A stretch of 64,000 nt of DNA, taken from Brachypterus glaber (Eukaryota > Arthropoda > Insecta > Coleoptera > Kateretidae). Both the position numbers and the translations under genes were made by a program. Below the pieces are notes generated by a model. It saw only the letters and a program-made list of their open reading frames with translations, was not told where the DNA came from and searched no databases. The DNA is taken from the NCBI GenBank assembly GCA_958510825.1, contig OY294047.1:38517229-38581228 (forward strand), read 5' to 3'. How positions within the stretch are numbered: the stretch's first letter is position 1; every line of letters begins with the position of its first letter. Positions 11,936 through 23,690 of this stretch are shown piece by piece.

Positions 11936-12328
11936 GAGTGTGATTTTTCACTGGTCTCTACATCAATTTCCGTTCTTCCATGTTTTTCGTATTTTTTTGC
12001 GTGTTTTTGATTATCTAAATGGAACATTTTTCAAAATTATTATTACTTACAAAAATAAGATATATATTTTTCCCAACACTATTTTTGCATGTTAATTGTC
12101 CAACTATTATTAAAAAAAAAAACTTTATTATATTATTATAAGCTCATTATGAGCTTATAATGGGTAAGCACACGCGTTTTGTATCTGATTATGCACACTT
12201 AATTTTTTTTGTCTTGAGTTGACAAAAGAATAAACAAACATTGGTTATTTTTTTGGAAACTATTAAATTATGCCAAGAACTATAAATATCACGTATATTA
12301 CAGTTTTGCCAATTTTTTTTGAGGTTAT

Positions 12329-12373
12329 GTTGAAAATGGGAGCAAGCTTTCAAATTCTGACCTCAGATTCGGA
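12329..12373 (+). repeat. Dispersed repeat, copy 2
   Basis: This matches 5-49 in the same orientation. The similarity weakens after ATTCGG. Confidence 0.5.
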
Positions 12374-15300
12374 TTCAGCGGCTTAAAATACATAAGAATT
12401 GACTAGTCAAGTCCGTCGAAGATTCAACTTTTTTAATTTTGTGTGGCACACATATCTCTGTAACTAAAAGTCCGATCAAAAAAAGTTTTTTACAAAACAT
12501 TTTTATTTTTTTAAGGAGAATTAAATAGCAGTAAAATATATATGTTTCTATTTAAAAAAGCAAAGTTGATCTTGAAATAACCTTGAAAACAAAAATATCC
12601 GTAAAAAATAAATACGCAATTTTGTTTCCCCCATTAAAATAAACAATTTTTGTCCTGAACTTTTTTTTCTAAAATGCATAGTATTCGAGGTATTTGAAAG
12701 TTTCTGGTTAAAAAATTCACCCCGTATGTAGAAAATTTCTTAGTGCCAATAATTAGGAGTTTTACCCTATTAAGTTTGTCTTTTTTTGTAAAAACTACTC
12801 AAATAGAAAAAAAAAGTATAAAATACTCGTTTCATTATACTATTAGAGCACTTGGCATTAAAAAAATAGCGGCAAGCTGCTTGTTTTCAAGAACTTGGAC
12901 GCGTGCGCCAAAAACTTCTATGGGTAATGAACAGAGCTCGGGGATATTGAACCTGTGAGTCATATTTTGTCATCTTTTTTAACTTTTGTCATAGATACAC
13001 TGGTGTTGCGTCATTGCAGAGTGGGGACAATCAGTTCTAAATTAACTCTACGCTCATGAACAAACGAACAGCTTCCACATCCCCGGGGTATGGCAATGAA
13101 ACTATTTTAATATACTATAGTAGATTTCTTAAAAAAGAGTCTGTAAAATAATTATTATTTTCAGTTGGGTGGTATTTTTTTAAGATAAAATTAAAAACAA
13201 AAAATAAGTTATAATTAGTAGCAAGTTGTTAAAAATTAATAATAATTTATTTTATCCTGTAGCAAAATATTTTCTAGTAATTTTATTGTCTATTGTGAAA
13301 GTGTAAAGAGATGCTTGATGAATCAGAGTAGATAAAATTGATTTTTAATTTTTTTCTTATTAAATTTTGGTTGCTTAATCTTACAATTATCAGGTAAAAA
13401 CTGTAAAGGATTCGCTAAAATTTTCATGTTTTTTTATCAAAGTGTAATAATATTTTTATTTCACAATCGTATTCGGAATTCGACTAATGAAAAAACGTTA
13501 AAACGAAAAACATTCCGTTCCGAACTAATCAAATACTACACGTTCCAAATAAGGAAATTCGGCAAGACATCAATATGAGAAATGGCGATCTGTACAAAAA
13601 GAATACAAAAAAAGTACAGCTACAAAACTGCCTTGAGTAGAACAAGGATCGCAACATGCTTTTTAAATAAATGAAAAAAAAGTATATTAGTACCTAATCA
13701 TTAACTAGAGATAATACTGCAGTATACTGGTGACAAAGACAAAATGCATAGGATTCAGTTCTTGTTAAATTAACTGATTAAGAATCATAGCATTTTACAT
13801 TTTTTGTTACGCTTAATTAAGGTGTTTTTAGTAAAAGGTTTATTAATTCTCCTTATTTTCGCATCAAAATATCGTGGAAAGAAAAGGCGAGTTTGTTTAT
13901 AAATTATAAATACGAAATACTGTGTAAAATAAAGTGTTTTTAGGTATCCAGTGACATAACTTTTCAGTTTATAAAAAACAAATTATTTTGTCCAAACATT
14001 GTATTGAAATATCCGTATTTGAGAGACCCTCAATGGAGGTTAACAGTTGTGCATTAAAAACTGCTACGTATACAGGTGTTTACACAGCTTTAGTTATTAA
14101 GGGGCAAAAAATCAAAAACAGGATCGTAAAGCGAACCCAAAAAATCATCAGGTAGGCCTAAAATTGTTTTAACTATTTTCATCGTTATTATACACAATAA
14201 ATTATCTTATCTTATCATGCTTTTTGTTATAAAAACATATGAATTAACAGAAATTCTCATAAAAAATTGGTTTGAATTATACAGAATCATTGTATAAGGT
14301 ACAGAATATAAAATTTTGGCTTGGTTATGTTGACGTAAAATACAAAAAAATAGCAAATTTGGAAATACTTTAGGTAGCAGAAAATTCCTACCAGTACAAT
14401 TCGAGAATATGGATCTCAAATGTCTGTGATCTGGATAGTTATCTCCCTGAGGCTAGGCCACAGAAAGAAGAAGAAATTCTATGTCCTTCTATTTACCTAC
14501 TTGCTGCAGAAATGCCGATGTGTCGGTTCCGGTGATGCGGTACGAAACAGAAAGATTGAATTAAAAATTCCGATCACAGAACGTCGGACCTTTGCCAGAT
14601 TAAAGCCAGAGAGACTACTAAAAAGCTAAATTGCCAGTTGGACGCTATTGGCAACATTGCTCTTAAGATTTTTATTTGAACGCGGGTTGATGTTTCTCAC
14701 TTTAAAATATAGGGTGGTTCTGAATTTATTTTATTGGGGGTATTTATAACATTTGGTCTAATTTTACAAAAATATAAATATTGTTTGTTACTTGGAGTTC
14801 ATAATATGAACGCTTCGTTGAAAAGTCCTCTCTTAATTTTAGAATCGATATTGTCATTTGATATAACAAAGTATGGTCTCAGTAATGTCTCTAGAAAAAA
14901 GAAACAGAAAAGGTTTTTAAAGGATTTAAACCAATTTTAAATATTAAAACTTTCTGAATCTTGAAAATTTCACGCTGTAACAAATAAAATGATCCATCCC
15001 ATATGTGCATCATAGATTAAAAAAAAGATCCATCCTAAGAATCATAAATTAAAAAAAATCTATATATGAACTCATGGCGCCACATTAGATATATAAATAC
15101 AGAGACAGTTACAAAAGTAGATAAAATACAAATTAGAATTTAAATTTGTCGATGATACAAAACAGAAAAAGGTTAAAAATCATTAATAAATTAATAAATC
15201 TATAAAAAAAACATTCGACAAGGGACGGCAGATGACAGAGAAAAAATAGTACCAACCTGACATGGAGTTATTTGAAGATAATTTATCATCAGTATGGTCA

Positions 15301-16079
15301 TTTTATTGTATTCTGGTGCAATAGTTCCCGACAATTTAAAAAAGTAATAACTGTTTTCCAATAAAACCGTTATGAAATATAGGAAGTCGATTTTTTCGAT
15401 AACACATGGTTATCAAGGAAATGTTCCAATGTTTAATGGAGTATTTAATCTAAACAGGATATTGAAATTGAACCACAATTAAAAATCTTAAAATTCATTC
15501 AGGTATAAAATTAATAGCATTACCGTCTTACTTAAAAAAATATCGCTAACACACTTTTAAAGGCTACACATGGCGAAGTAAACTACTTTATAACCTATAA
15601 ATTTAATTAAAAATATGGCATAATAAACTCGCTTTGTGCTTCCGGTCATAGAAACTTAATTTAATTTTTTTTTTATTTCAAATATTAATATGCCAGTTTA
15701 GTAAAATTAACAATATTTATGTTTCCGTCAAACCAGTAGATTAAGTAGATAACATATTTTTTACTACCATTTTTACAAATTATTATTTTTTCTTAGTTCA
15801 GGAGATGTACAAAGTAGTAAATCATTTTAATTAATTTGGTATCTTATGTGAATATCTTGATTTTAACTGTTAAATGAGTTTTTATCGTATTTGTTTGTAG
15901 AATAACAAGTATCTAGTGAGTTCTTTTTATTTTTTAATTGTTCAGTTATTGTTCTGGAGAATACCAAACAACTTAACTTTTAATCAAAAAATTCTTCATG
16001 TCCATAATTAATAAAAAAATTAAAACTTATATAAGTATAAAGTCAGTAATAAAGCTTGTATCTTACCAATATTGTTAAA
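12374..16079. other. AT-rich stretch, no gene supported
   Basis: Small islands of higher GC occur at 12890-13090 and 14420-14640. The latter contains a 69-codon plus-strand ORF with a basic N-terminus, but no domain, splice signals or start context support it. The rest is low-complexity AT. Confidence 0.4.
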
Positions 16080-16885
16080 GTAGTCTAAGGGAACGTTCAA
16101 GTATTACGTTACGCAAATTTTGATCATTTTGGACCCCTCCCCTGTAACGCTATTTTCCTATACCATTAACATGGGCTTGATACTCCAAAATGACCCTCAC
16201 CCCCCCCCCTCCAGGAGCGTTACGTAATACTTGAACGTTCCCTAAGAGCTGGTGACCATTTTTATTTCATTATTTGCTCCCAGCTGTATTTTATATTATA
16301 TGTCTTAAAGTACATTCAAATTAGGCTATTTGCAAATTGCCAGGTCCTGAATCTGGTTCTTTTGGATGCTAGAAGCCTCAAAAAGGTGGTGAAAAATATA
16401 TTGTTAACTTACCGAATCAAACAAATTACATTTATTACATTTAGATTAGTCTATTTTCACAATTATTTAATAGGCTAAAGGTTAAAAAATAGTTTAAAAA
16501 CTTTATCTGACATATGTCAACACTAAAATCTCTAAATAATTTTCATTTAATCAAAATTTCATTTTATAAATTGTTATTCCTTTAAAAAAATCAGTATCAC
16601 ATAATACAAATGCACTTTTTAAAGACTGTTCTTACCCCTTGGTCCCAAAATTATTTTGTATTACTATGAAAATAGCTTAATCTGAATGTATTAAATGAAA
16701 AAAGTATATAACTCGGTAAGTTAAAAATTGATTTTTTTGGTAGCTCGTTGCCATAGTTTTTGGAGCTTCTAGCACCCAAAGAAACCGGATCCGGAGTCTA
16801 GCAATTTGAATGTACTTTAAGACATATATAAAATATAGCCGGGAGCAAATAATTAAATAAAAATGGTCACCAGCTCTCCGACTAC
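16080..16885. mobile_element. Foldback element interrupted by a MITE
   Basis: Arms of about 170 bp (16246-16415 and 16705-16875) are imperfect inverted repeats, with GAGCTGGTGACC outermost. The inverted repeat continues outward as GTAGTC on both sides (16080-16085 and 16880-16885), but on the left it is broken by the MITE at 16089-16242. Removing the MITE and one TAA copy restores the symmetry except for two bases, which gives the order of insertion. No transposase ORF is present. Confidence 0.7.
16089..16242. mobile_element. MITE family G1, copy 1, TAA target duplication
   Basis: Terminal inverted repeats of about 27 bp begin GGGAACGTTCAAGTATTACG and end at the mirror CGTTCCC. TAA lies directly on both sides (16086-16088 and 16243-16245). 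Related copies are at 27890-28036, 62577-62670 and a single end at 43360-43419. The interior has a C-rich run (CCCTCACCCCCCCCC). TWA duplications point to PIF/Harbinger (inference). Confidence 0.9.
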
Positions 16886-17133
16886 AGTGTTAAAGGGATA
16901 ACTGTGGAATCCACAGTGTGGATGGCACTGATTTGACCTTATATGGTCTCATCATCACATCGTATTCCCAAAGTTATAGAAATTCTGTAGTAATCCGGCG
17001 ATGGGCGTCAAATTAGTAATTTGACGCACGTCACTGGATTTGTATGGACTTTTATGCCTTTGAAAATACATTGCGCTGATGAGACCAAATAAGGTCGAAT
17101 GAGTGCTGTCCAAAGTTTTCCTCTTAACACTGT
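16885..17133. mobile_element. Second foldback element, about 249 bp
   Basis: Left arm CAGTGTTAA...TTTGACC...GGTCTCATCA is mirrored by TGATGAGACC...GGTCGAA...TTAACACTG on the right. The centre is a perfect short palindrome, CGTCAAATTAGTAATTTGACG without its last base, near 17017. It abuts the previous element. Confidence 0.6.
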
Positions 17134-17304
17134 AACCATGTTTGTGAGATACAAGCCCCATTGATGGCTCTCAACCAGTGTTCCTATTTTTACGATACTC
17201 CACAAATAGATTTTTTTTTACTTCCAATTTTATTTATTTATTTTTATATTTTTAGATTAAATATTAAAACGTAAAATAAAATTTTCTGCCAAGGTCATAC
17301 TCAC

Positions 17305-17339
17305 AGTTTTCTTTATACAGAAATTTTTTGTTACTTTAC
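17305..17339 (-). promoter_or_regulatory. Candidate recursive splice site with RS-exon (site 3)
   Basis: On the minus strand a pyrimidine tract (TTTTCTTTTTGTTTCAG) ends at 17340. It is followed at once by a regenerated donor GTAAAG, and 35 nt later by a second strong donor ACT|GTGAGT at 17305/17304. Acceptor plus immediate donor, with an RS-exon donor downstream, is the known architecture of recursive splicing in long introns. Two similar modules lie on the same strand at 35461 and 61819. If instead spliced as an ordinary exon, only one frame is open. Confidence 0.45.
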
Positions 17340-17514
17340 CTGAAACAAAAAGAAAACATAAATAATAAAATAAGTTTTCTATATAATGAAGCTAAAAATA
17401 GTTTACTGGAAAAAAAATATTCTTTATAGGTATAGTATATACTATGTATATACTATATAGTTTACAGAATCTGTATAATATTAATTAAATATTACCTCAA
17501 CATATCTTTTAATA

Positions 17515-17690
17515 AACGTACTGATATTGGTGGAAAGCAGTTTCGGGCTGCCGGGCCTCATCAGTACCAAGAGTCAACTTAATATCGCTGTACAATGATT
17601 AAAACATAGATTGGTGGAATATTCAATTAATATTTTTATAATTTTGATTAAAATTTAAAAATTCCTGTCCTGCAGAATATAGTTAGAATC
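17515..17690. mobile_element. Retrozyme/Penelope-like fragment with inverted 5' part
   Basis: The right part (about 17580-17682) matches, with changes, the 3' end shared with 33960-34025 and 58045-58138 (AATTAATATTTTTATAATTT then CTGTCCT). The left part (about 17521-17579) is the same element inverted, carrying the ribozyme region on the minus strand. A fixed 3' end and 5' inversion fit target-primed retrotransposition. Confidence 0.6.
17521..17579 (-). ncRNA. Degenerate hammerhead ribozyme
   Basis: Minus-strand order is AGTTGACTC, TTGGTA (stem I), CTGATGA (17564-17558), a GC-rich stem II with one C-C mismatch, GAAA (17544-17541), then CACCAATATCAG. The canonical CUGAUGA and GAAA core boxes are kept. 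However, stem III and the cleavage-site GUC are degraded and the outer part of stem I is missing, so activity is unlikely. Confidence 0.55.
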
Positions 17691-18322
17691 TAATTCCAAC
17701 CCCAATAAAAAAAGAAAATAATATTATACAGATCAAAACAATTGATAAAAACTCTTATAAATACACAGTCTCACTTTACAGTTAAATAAATATTATCAAT
17801 GAAAATAACGATACAAATTGTTATTTAAGTACGGCTATAAATATCCTCGCGCTCGACCATCCGAGTTCACACATAATAGTCACATGTTCTCAACCGAATT
17901 CAAATATGGCAACACTGTTGCATGTGTATGCCAGTCAGATCGTGGAAGGCCGTTTTATACTAGTCCGCAATTCTACCACAGATATGATAAATTAAACAAT
18001 CAGCCAGGCAGACCTTGTTGATATGAAGAATTCTGTACAAAAATGGCATGAAAAACTTTGAGGATTTGCAAAAGTTAAAAAGTAGGTAAACAATAATTGT
18101 TATTAGAATAAAATAAGAAAATAAATCGAAATCTGTCATTAATTAATTATTATTCGAAAAATATTAGAATTCTAGTAAACTAAAAAGATTTTTTACATAT
18201 TTCTGTTGACATGCAAGCTTTTATGGTCTCAGGATGTATGCCAATATAATCTTTTGGATCTGGAGGAAGATTGAAAATTTTTAAATATAGCAGAAATATC
18301 AAGAATTTTTTAACCATAATTA

Positions 18323-18372
18323 ATGAAGAGCTCCTAGCACAAGCATGCGTATGCTTATTTGGGGCTTTCCAT
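18323..18372. repeat. Short hairpin repeat, copy 2
   Basis: ATGAAGAGCTCCTAGCACAA ... TTTGGGGCTTTCCAT folds on itself, with an inner AAGCATGCGTATGCTT palindrome. It is homologous to 10635-10684. Confidence 0.5.
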
Positions 18373-18569
18373 GACAAACTTGTCATTTCAGAAGTGCTCC
18401 AATCTAAGAATTGTCAGCGATGGACAGTTAGACAAAAATAATAGGGTTTTTCATTTCCTTCTTCTGCACACGGGGATTGTTGTTGGTCTTATTTCATATT
18501 GGTCCAAAAAACAGTGTCCGGCTGTTGTTCCCGTTATTTCTCTCATATCTCTTTAAAAAATTGTAGTTC

Positions 18570-18735
18570 CAATCAAATACAATCCAATTCCAATAATGGC
18601 ATTTTCCATAGGATAGTTTGCCAGCTCAATCTAATATAATTTTTGGCCTACGAAAAACGTTTCACTCTGTAGTGATGTTTGCGCAGTAGCCAATTTATAA
18701 AAAAATTATCTTTAAAATTTATAAAAAAATTGACT
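18570..18735 (+). repeat. Dispersed repeat R2, copy 1
   Basis: It aligns over about 165 bp with 59462-59625. Shared blocks include AATCCAATTCCA, CTCTGTAG and ATGTTTGCGCAG, followed by CCAA. Both copies end in an AAAATTTATAAAAAAAT-type segment. The family is unknown, and no tRNA boxes were seen. Confidence 0.7.
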
Positions 18736-18857
18736 TGACATGTTCAACAGTTCCAAGTTAAAATTTAACACACAATAAAAAACATAAATATTCACGAAAT
18801 GCTGGTTATTTTCTTGTTTTTAGATTATAAATCCATAATAGATTTATTAATGATTAA

Positions 18858-19125
18858 GGCGCCATCCATAGGCTCCCATAACCGTACACATAACGTTATA
18901 AGCCTGCACAGAAGACACATCAATCAACATCAATCATGGTATCGGTTGTTTTGTATTATAGCATTTAATCAAGCCTCTGGGTGAAGCTTTAGGCGCCATC
19001 TACAAGCTCACATAAACATAAACATGACATTATAAGCCTGCGCACAAGGTCCAAGACGGCACATCAAGCTGAAAATGGAAACGTATTTGTGCATTATAGT
19101 TAGTTATGCGAGCCTCTGGGGGGTG
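18858..19125. repeat. Diverged tandem duplication, about 134-bp unit
   Basis: Units at 18858 and 18992 both begin GGCGCCATC, share ATTATAAGCCTGC or a close variant, and end in AGCCTCTGGG. Identity is roughly 70%, so the duplication is old. The ORF overlapping unit 1 is fortuitous. Confidence 0.7.
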
Positions 19126-19139
19126 CATAATATTGTTAA

Positions 19140-20560
19140 CTGGAGATGTATGCAAGTCAAAAATAAATATGTATATGTATGTATTAATTAAATAAATAAT
19201 AAAGTATATACATATATACGAATTAACTTAACCATCTTTATAAAGAACACTTCATACAAACAGTTCACTTGATCTTGAATATCGCCATATATTATTTGCT
19301 GTATTGATTTATCACATTTCAAAATGGATGATTTAATTAGTCGAAACTTAACGATATCATTGTCCAAAGTTGTTTTCTCTCACTCAAAAGAAGCTCGGCG
19401 ACGTTCAAATGTTTATTTATTGCAAAACGTAATATGTCTGTCGCTTTTATTTTTTTATTGTTTAATGCTAGCCTATTGAGGATCATTATTCCATGCATTA
19501 TTTATTGTGAGAACATTTAAAGAGATCAAATTTCATAAGGGGTGAAACCGTTTTTTTTTTTAACTTAAACGCCAATGACTAGATTATTTAGAAGGAGAAA
19601 TAATTTATTTTTTGCAGAACCGAAATTTAAACAAATTATTAAAAATTATAATTAAATAAAACTATTATCAAATATAATATAAGCATATTATGCACAGAAA
19701 AAGTAAAAATTAGTAAATTCTTTAGAAAGAGGAAATAAATGCTACGAAAAAAAAGTATTAAAAAAAATACACGATGAAACTATTTTTTAAAAAATTAGTA
19801 GTAGGGAGGGTTTTCAAGTGAAACTGAATCTGACGCAAAATTTATAAAATTAAAAAAGGTGGATTCAATATGGCCACCCTAATTGCAAAAATTATAACTA
19901 TTTTCAATAGACCAAATTGGAAATTTTATTGCTCCCAAAGTTGAATTTATTGTATTTTAAACATACATATTGCTAAAATTTTTTTCAATAGCTGTTTTAT
20001 TAGTAAACATATAGAAACAATTTAGGCATATAAAAAAAGCTTGTTTAAATATCTATAAAAATGATCCTTTTCATAGGAAACATATTACAGCCCAAAGATT
20101 TTGAAGTAAAAAAAAATATCTTTAGGTCACCCAATTTTAAAATTTTCTGTCTCAATATTGTCGTTATTCTGACGTCGGACATATTTAGGTTAAATAATAT
20201 TAATGTATAGTATCGTCAAAAATGGCGTCTGATCCCTTATGAAAGTTGCGTTCTTAATTTATTTTAAGGTTATGTTGTGATTACTCTCTTCTTTGTCTTG
20301 TTTGATTTATTTGGAATAATCAGTTTCTAGATTAATCGGTACCGATACCGCGGTATTTTATGGATATAAAAAAGTATACAAAAATGTATTTATAGAAAAA
20401 TATATTTTCATTTTTGTTTCCTTTTTCGTGTTTGATTTATACTTAATTTCTAATCTAATTTTAAGTGATTTCTTTTTAATATTTTAGATAAGTATTAAAA
20501 AATATGTAAATAAATGAGTAATTAATTACAATTCAGAAAAAATACTTGCTACACGCCATT
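19140..20560. other. AT-rich stretch without a recognisable gene
   Basis: No coding frame, long inverted repeat or convincing splice pair was found. Short runs such as GGTACCGATACCGCGGTA near 20339 are locally palindromic only. Confidence 0.45.
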
Positions 20561-20573
20561 AACTCTAATGTTA

Positions 20574-20700
20574 TTATGATTTATTCAGTTTACTATACCG
20601 GCTAAGCAGGGATTTCAATAATTCGGTGTGCTCTTTTTTGGGTCCCTTTTTGTCGGCATATTCGTGTTCACGAATCAACACAGTAAAAAACAAAGAAGAA
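20574..20700 (-). CDS. Possible coding remnant or exon, unrecognised
   Basis: On the minus strand an open frame ends at the stop near 20574 with the strongly charged C-terminus EYADKKGPKKEHTELLKSLL and a few further residues. It is protein-like compared with the low-complexity frames around it. No acceptor AG precedes the charged part, and upstream the frame runs into the hairpin at 20721-20764, so a complete gene is not supported. No family was recognised. Confidence 0.22.
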
Positions 20701-20720
20701 TATCGTTTTAATAGGCAATA

Positions 20721-20764
20721 GGCAAATGACAAAAATATACAAAGTATATTTTTGTCATTTAGCC
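20721..20764. repeat. Perfect 17-bp hairpin with 3-nt loop
   Basis: The arm AAATGACAAAAATATAC is perfectly mirrored around AAA, and the pairing GGC/GCC extends it by three more pairs with one bulge. It is too short for a typical microRNA precursor. Confidence 0.7.
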
Positions 20765-21003
20765 CAACAACCATACGTATATTATACATATGTTTGTTTA
20801 AAAAAAGTTAAAATGATATAAAGAAATTATGAAAAACTGATTTCTAGTTTTTATTTATTAATAATGAACAAACAAACCCAAATTCGTCGAAAACCCTTTA
20901 TATTTTCGCTAATTTGGCAACAGCGCATTGCACTCAATGGAGCTCTCTACAACTAGAATTATGAAACAAAAGACGTCTACCCTATCTCTATCTCATTTGG
21001 GCC

Positions 21004-21085
21004 ACACTTTCCAGCCAACTAAATAAATACTGTATTTGTTTTTCATACAACAAATACAGTATTTATTTGGTTGGCCGGAAAGTGT
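21004..21085. repeat. Hairpin repeat H1, copy 1
   Basis: Arms ACACTTTCCAGCCAAC... and ...GTTGGCCGGAAAGTGT pair over about 35 bp, with AAATACTGTATTTGT-like inner arms and a short loop. A second copy follows at 21170-21248. Confidence 0.8.
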
Positions 21086-21169
21086 AGCAGTGAGCATAGC
21101 TAATGTGAATCTGTAGAATAAGATAATTCTACTAAAATTTAGATGGCGCCAGTAATTTCTTTAATAATG

Positions 21170-21248
21170 CACTTTTCGTCCGGCCAAGTAAATATTGTAT
21201 TTGTTCAACAAAGAACAAATACAGAATTTGTTTGGTTGGGTGGAAGTG
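21170..21248. repeat. Hairpin repeat H1, copy 2
   Basis: CACTTTTCGTCCGGCCAAGT ... GGTTGGGTGGAAGTG has the same design and inner arms (AATATTGTATTTGTTC/GAACAAATACA) as copy 1. It has diverged more in the outer arms. Its start lies 166 bp from that of copy 1. Confidence 0.75.
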
Positions 21249-21713
21249 GGAGTGTATGTATGTCTTCTATCCTTTTTGGGTAGAACTTTTGTCCCTAATG
21301 GGAGAATTCTCCATTATTAGCGCGAATTTTAAATTGACCAATGTGGATTTTTTTATCACTTTCTTAGTAACAATGTTGCCATATCCTGTATTTCTTCATG
21401 TAAGAAGTCGAAATCGAATTTTGTCGTTCCGGGGCATATTAAGAGCTGATAAAATAATAATAATGTCGCTTATTGCATACTACTATACCAAAGGTTCTTA
21501 AGCACATATTACATATAATAATTTCAATTTTTTTATAATAAATTTAAATTTTTATAATAAATTTAAGAGCTGAAATTTTGTGAAATGACGTTTTTTTTGT
21601 ATCTATGTGTGCAAAATCTTTTTATCTTGCGTGTTTAGCCCGAAATCCGATTTAAAACTTATTCATAGCATGTCGAAAAACAATAAAAACATTGTCTTAA
21701 AGCCAGCATAACC

Positions 21714-21844
21714 AAAATTGGGTCACAGTTTTCACACTAGTGCACTGTGAATATTTTCCTGCTGCCTTTCAACCATTTTTTCTGTCATTGTCCACCAACA
21801 GAGTTCGAAGGAAAACTGTGAAAAGTGTCGTTTTGACCCAATTT
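21714..21844. repeat. Imperfect inverted repeat
   Basis: AAAATTGGGTCACAGTTTTC at the left is mirrored by AAAACTGTG...GTTTTGACCCAATT at the right, with a 6-8 nt insertion in one arm. The overlapping ORF is accidental. Confidence 0.5.
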
Positions 21845-22141
21845 GTTCTAATCCGTACAGTGTTTTCTCAAATGCAGAAACTCCATGCCAATCGGGAGAT
21901 TTTACTTCAAATAACTAGAATAACTAGCACTAACGGATAAAAAGGTACTGAAAATTACAATATTCATTTTGTGAATAATACCCAACTTATTTTGAATTGT
22001 TACAGATTTGTTAGATGTTTACCTTTTTTTTTCAATTTTACACAAAAACTGTGTGCTAATTAATTTTGTAATTTTAAAATGTATTTTTCTAATTTAAAAT
22101 CACAAATTATGTTTCGTAAAAGTACAACTTAATTTGACAAT

Positions 22142-22427
22142 ATTATAGTATATTCAACTTCAAAATGAAGTGAGTATAAACAAACGCACGTGACAACAAC
22201 GGATTTAGTGACAGGGTAGGACTCAAAACAAAATATTTCTATATAACGGACCATTGCCATGCATTGCACGCTACTTCGCAAGTACTCACATACTGACCTA
22301 TTTAATTTTCTACATCCCTACTCTCGCAACATTCGAGTGTTCTAACCAATGAAACCACGCGCCAGCTGCCGCGTGCGCGATTGTTTTATTTACTTCTACT
22401 CCATATTGAAGTTGAATATACTATAAT
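22142..22427. mobile_element. MITE with about 55-bp TIRs, probable TA target
   Basis: ATTATAGTATATTCAACTTC at the left is perfectly mirrored at the right, and similarity continues for about 55 bp into GCACG(T/C). The ends can be read as TA plus TAGTATATTC, which would fit a Tc1/mariner-type TA duplication. The CpG-rich interior has no ORF. Confidence 0.7.
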
Positions 22428-23690
22428 ACGGAATTTTGTGATTTTACCAAACATATTTCGGAATGTATATTCAACCCTACAAGGAGCAGGCGCGGCAATG
22501 CGCTTCTATCATTGATTTAATCGACTATCAAACAACATTTAGGCAGGTACGGAACGCGACGTTTTGCTATTTTTGAGTGTTATAACCTGTTTAATCGTGA
22601 ACATTATGTGCAGTGATTTGTCGTGAAAGTAATTTTATGCTATATAATATAAGATAATATCTTTATAGGTGTTAGTATTTACATGTATAGTAGTATACAT
22701 AAGAAAAAAATATTTTGTTTCATATAGATATATCTGATATAGTTCTTTTATGTTTTTGCACAACTAGGTATAAGTCATTAGCCCAAAGCTCATTTTTCCA
22801 CCCGTCTAGAAAAGCTACCCGTTTCACATTTTTTGATTATTTTTTACAGTGTACTCCCCCGCCAGCTAAAATACAGTCCCCTCCTCCTCACCCCCCGTTT
22901 TGCTTCTGACAGTTCTACAGAGTTAATCTGAAAGAGATGAATTAATCCAAGTCTATGTCAGACTGAACGTTTTAAATTTATGGAGGCGGAAAACGAAATT
23001 TTGGCAGAGTTTTATCTAAATTTAAAATCTCCGCCGACAAGGCAGAAACTACACCCGTGTAATTAGTTAGATTGCATTTTATTCTAATTAAAAAGTTTTT
23101 CGGATTTCGGAAACGCATCAAAACAAGTAGATGTTTTGAAACCATGCGAAAACTGAAGAGAAATAGCTTAAAAAGAACTAGGTGCTTAGATTGAATTAAA
23201 AATAAATTTTATTCTATACAACGCCTTATCAGACATTTACATTGCATAAGTCTACTGGTATATCAGAGAATTCGTGGCACGTGACAAATATTTATAATAT
23301 ATTGCTGTTTAAATAGATAAAAATATTTAAAGTAAAATATATTTTAGCTTGTTGCAGTTGCTTACATGCCAGAATTAGCAATATGGAAACAAATTGATCA
23401 TTTTTATATGAGAAAAACACCTACCATTTAATTCTAATTCTTTTTATATTATTAATGTTTAAGATCAGAGAAAAAAAGTAGGGTTTTTAAAGAAAGTGTA
23501 TGACTCCAAAATTTTGTAATTAGACAAGCATCAAAATAATAAAATACTTCGAACGATTTCGAAATTGAAGGAAAATAACTAAAAAGGGGCTAGAAGTCTA
23601 GAAATATAACATATTTTATCTTCGATTCAAGGTAATATGCCATATAGATTTCACCCATGTGCGCCGTTTATAGTAGTAATATTATTTAAG

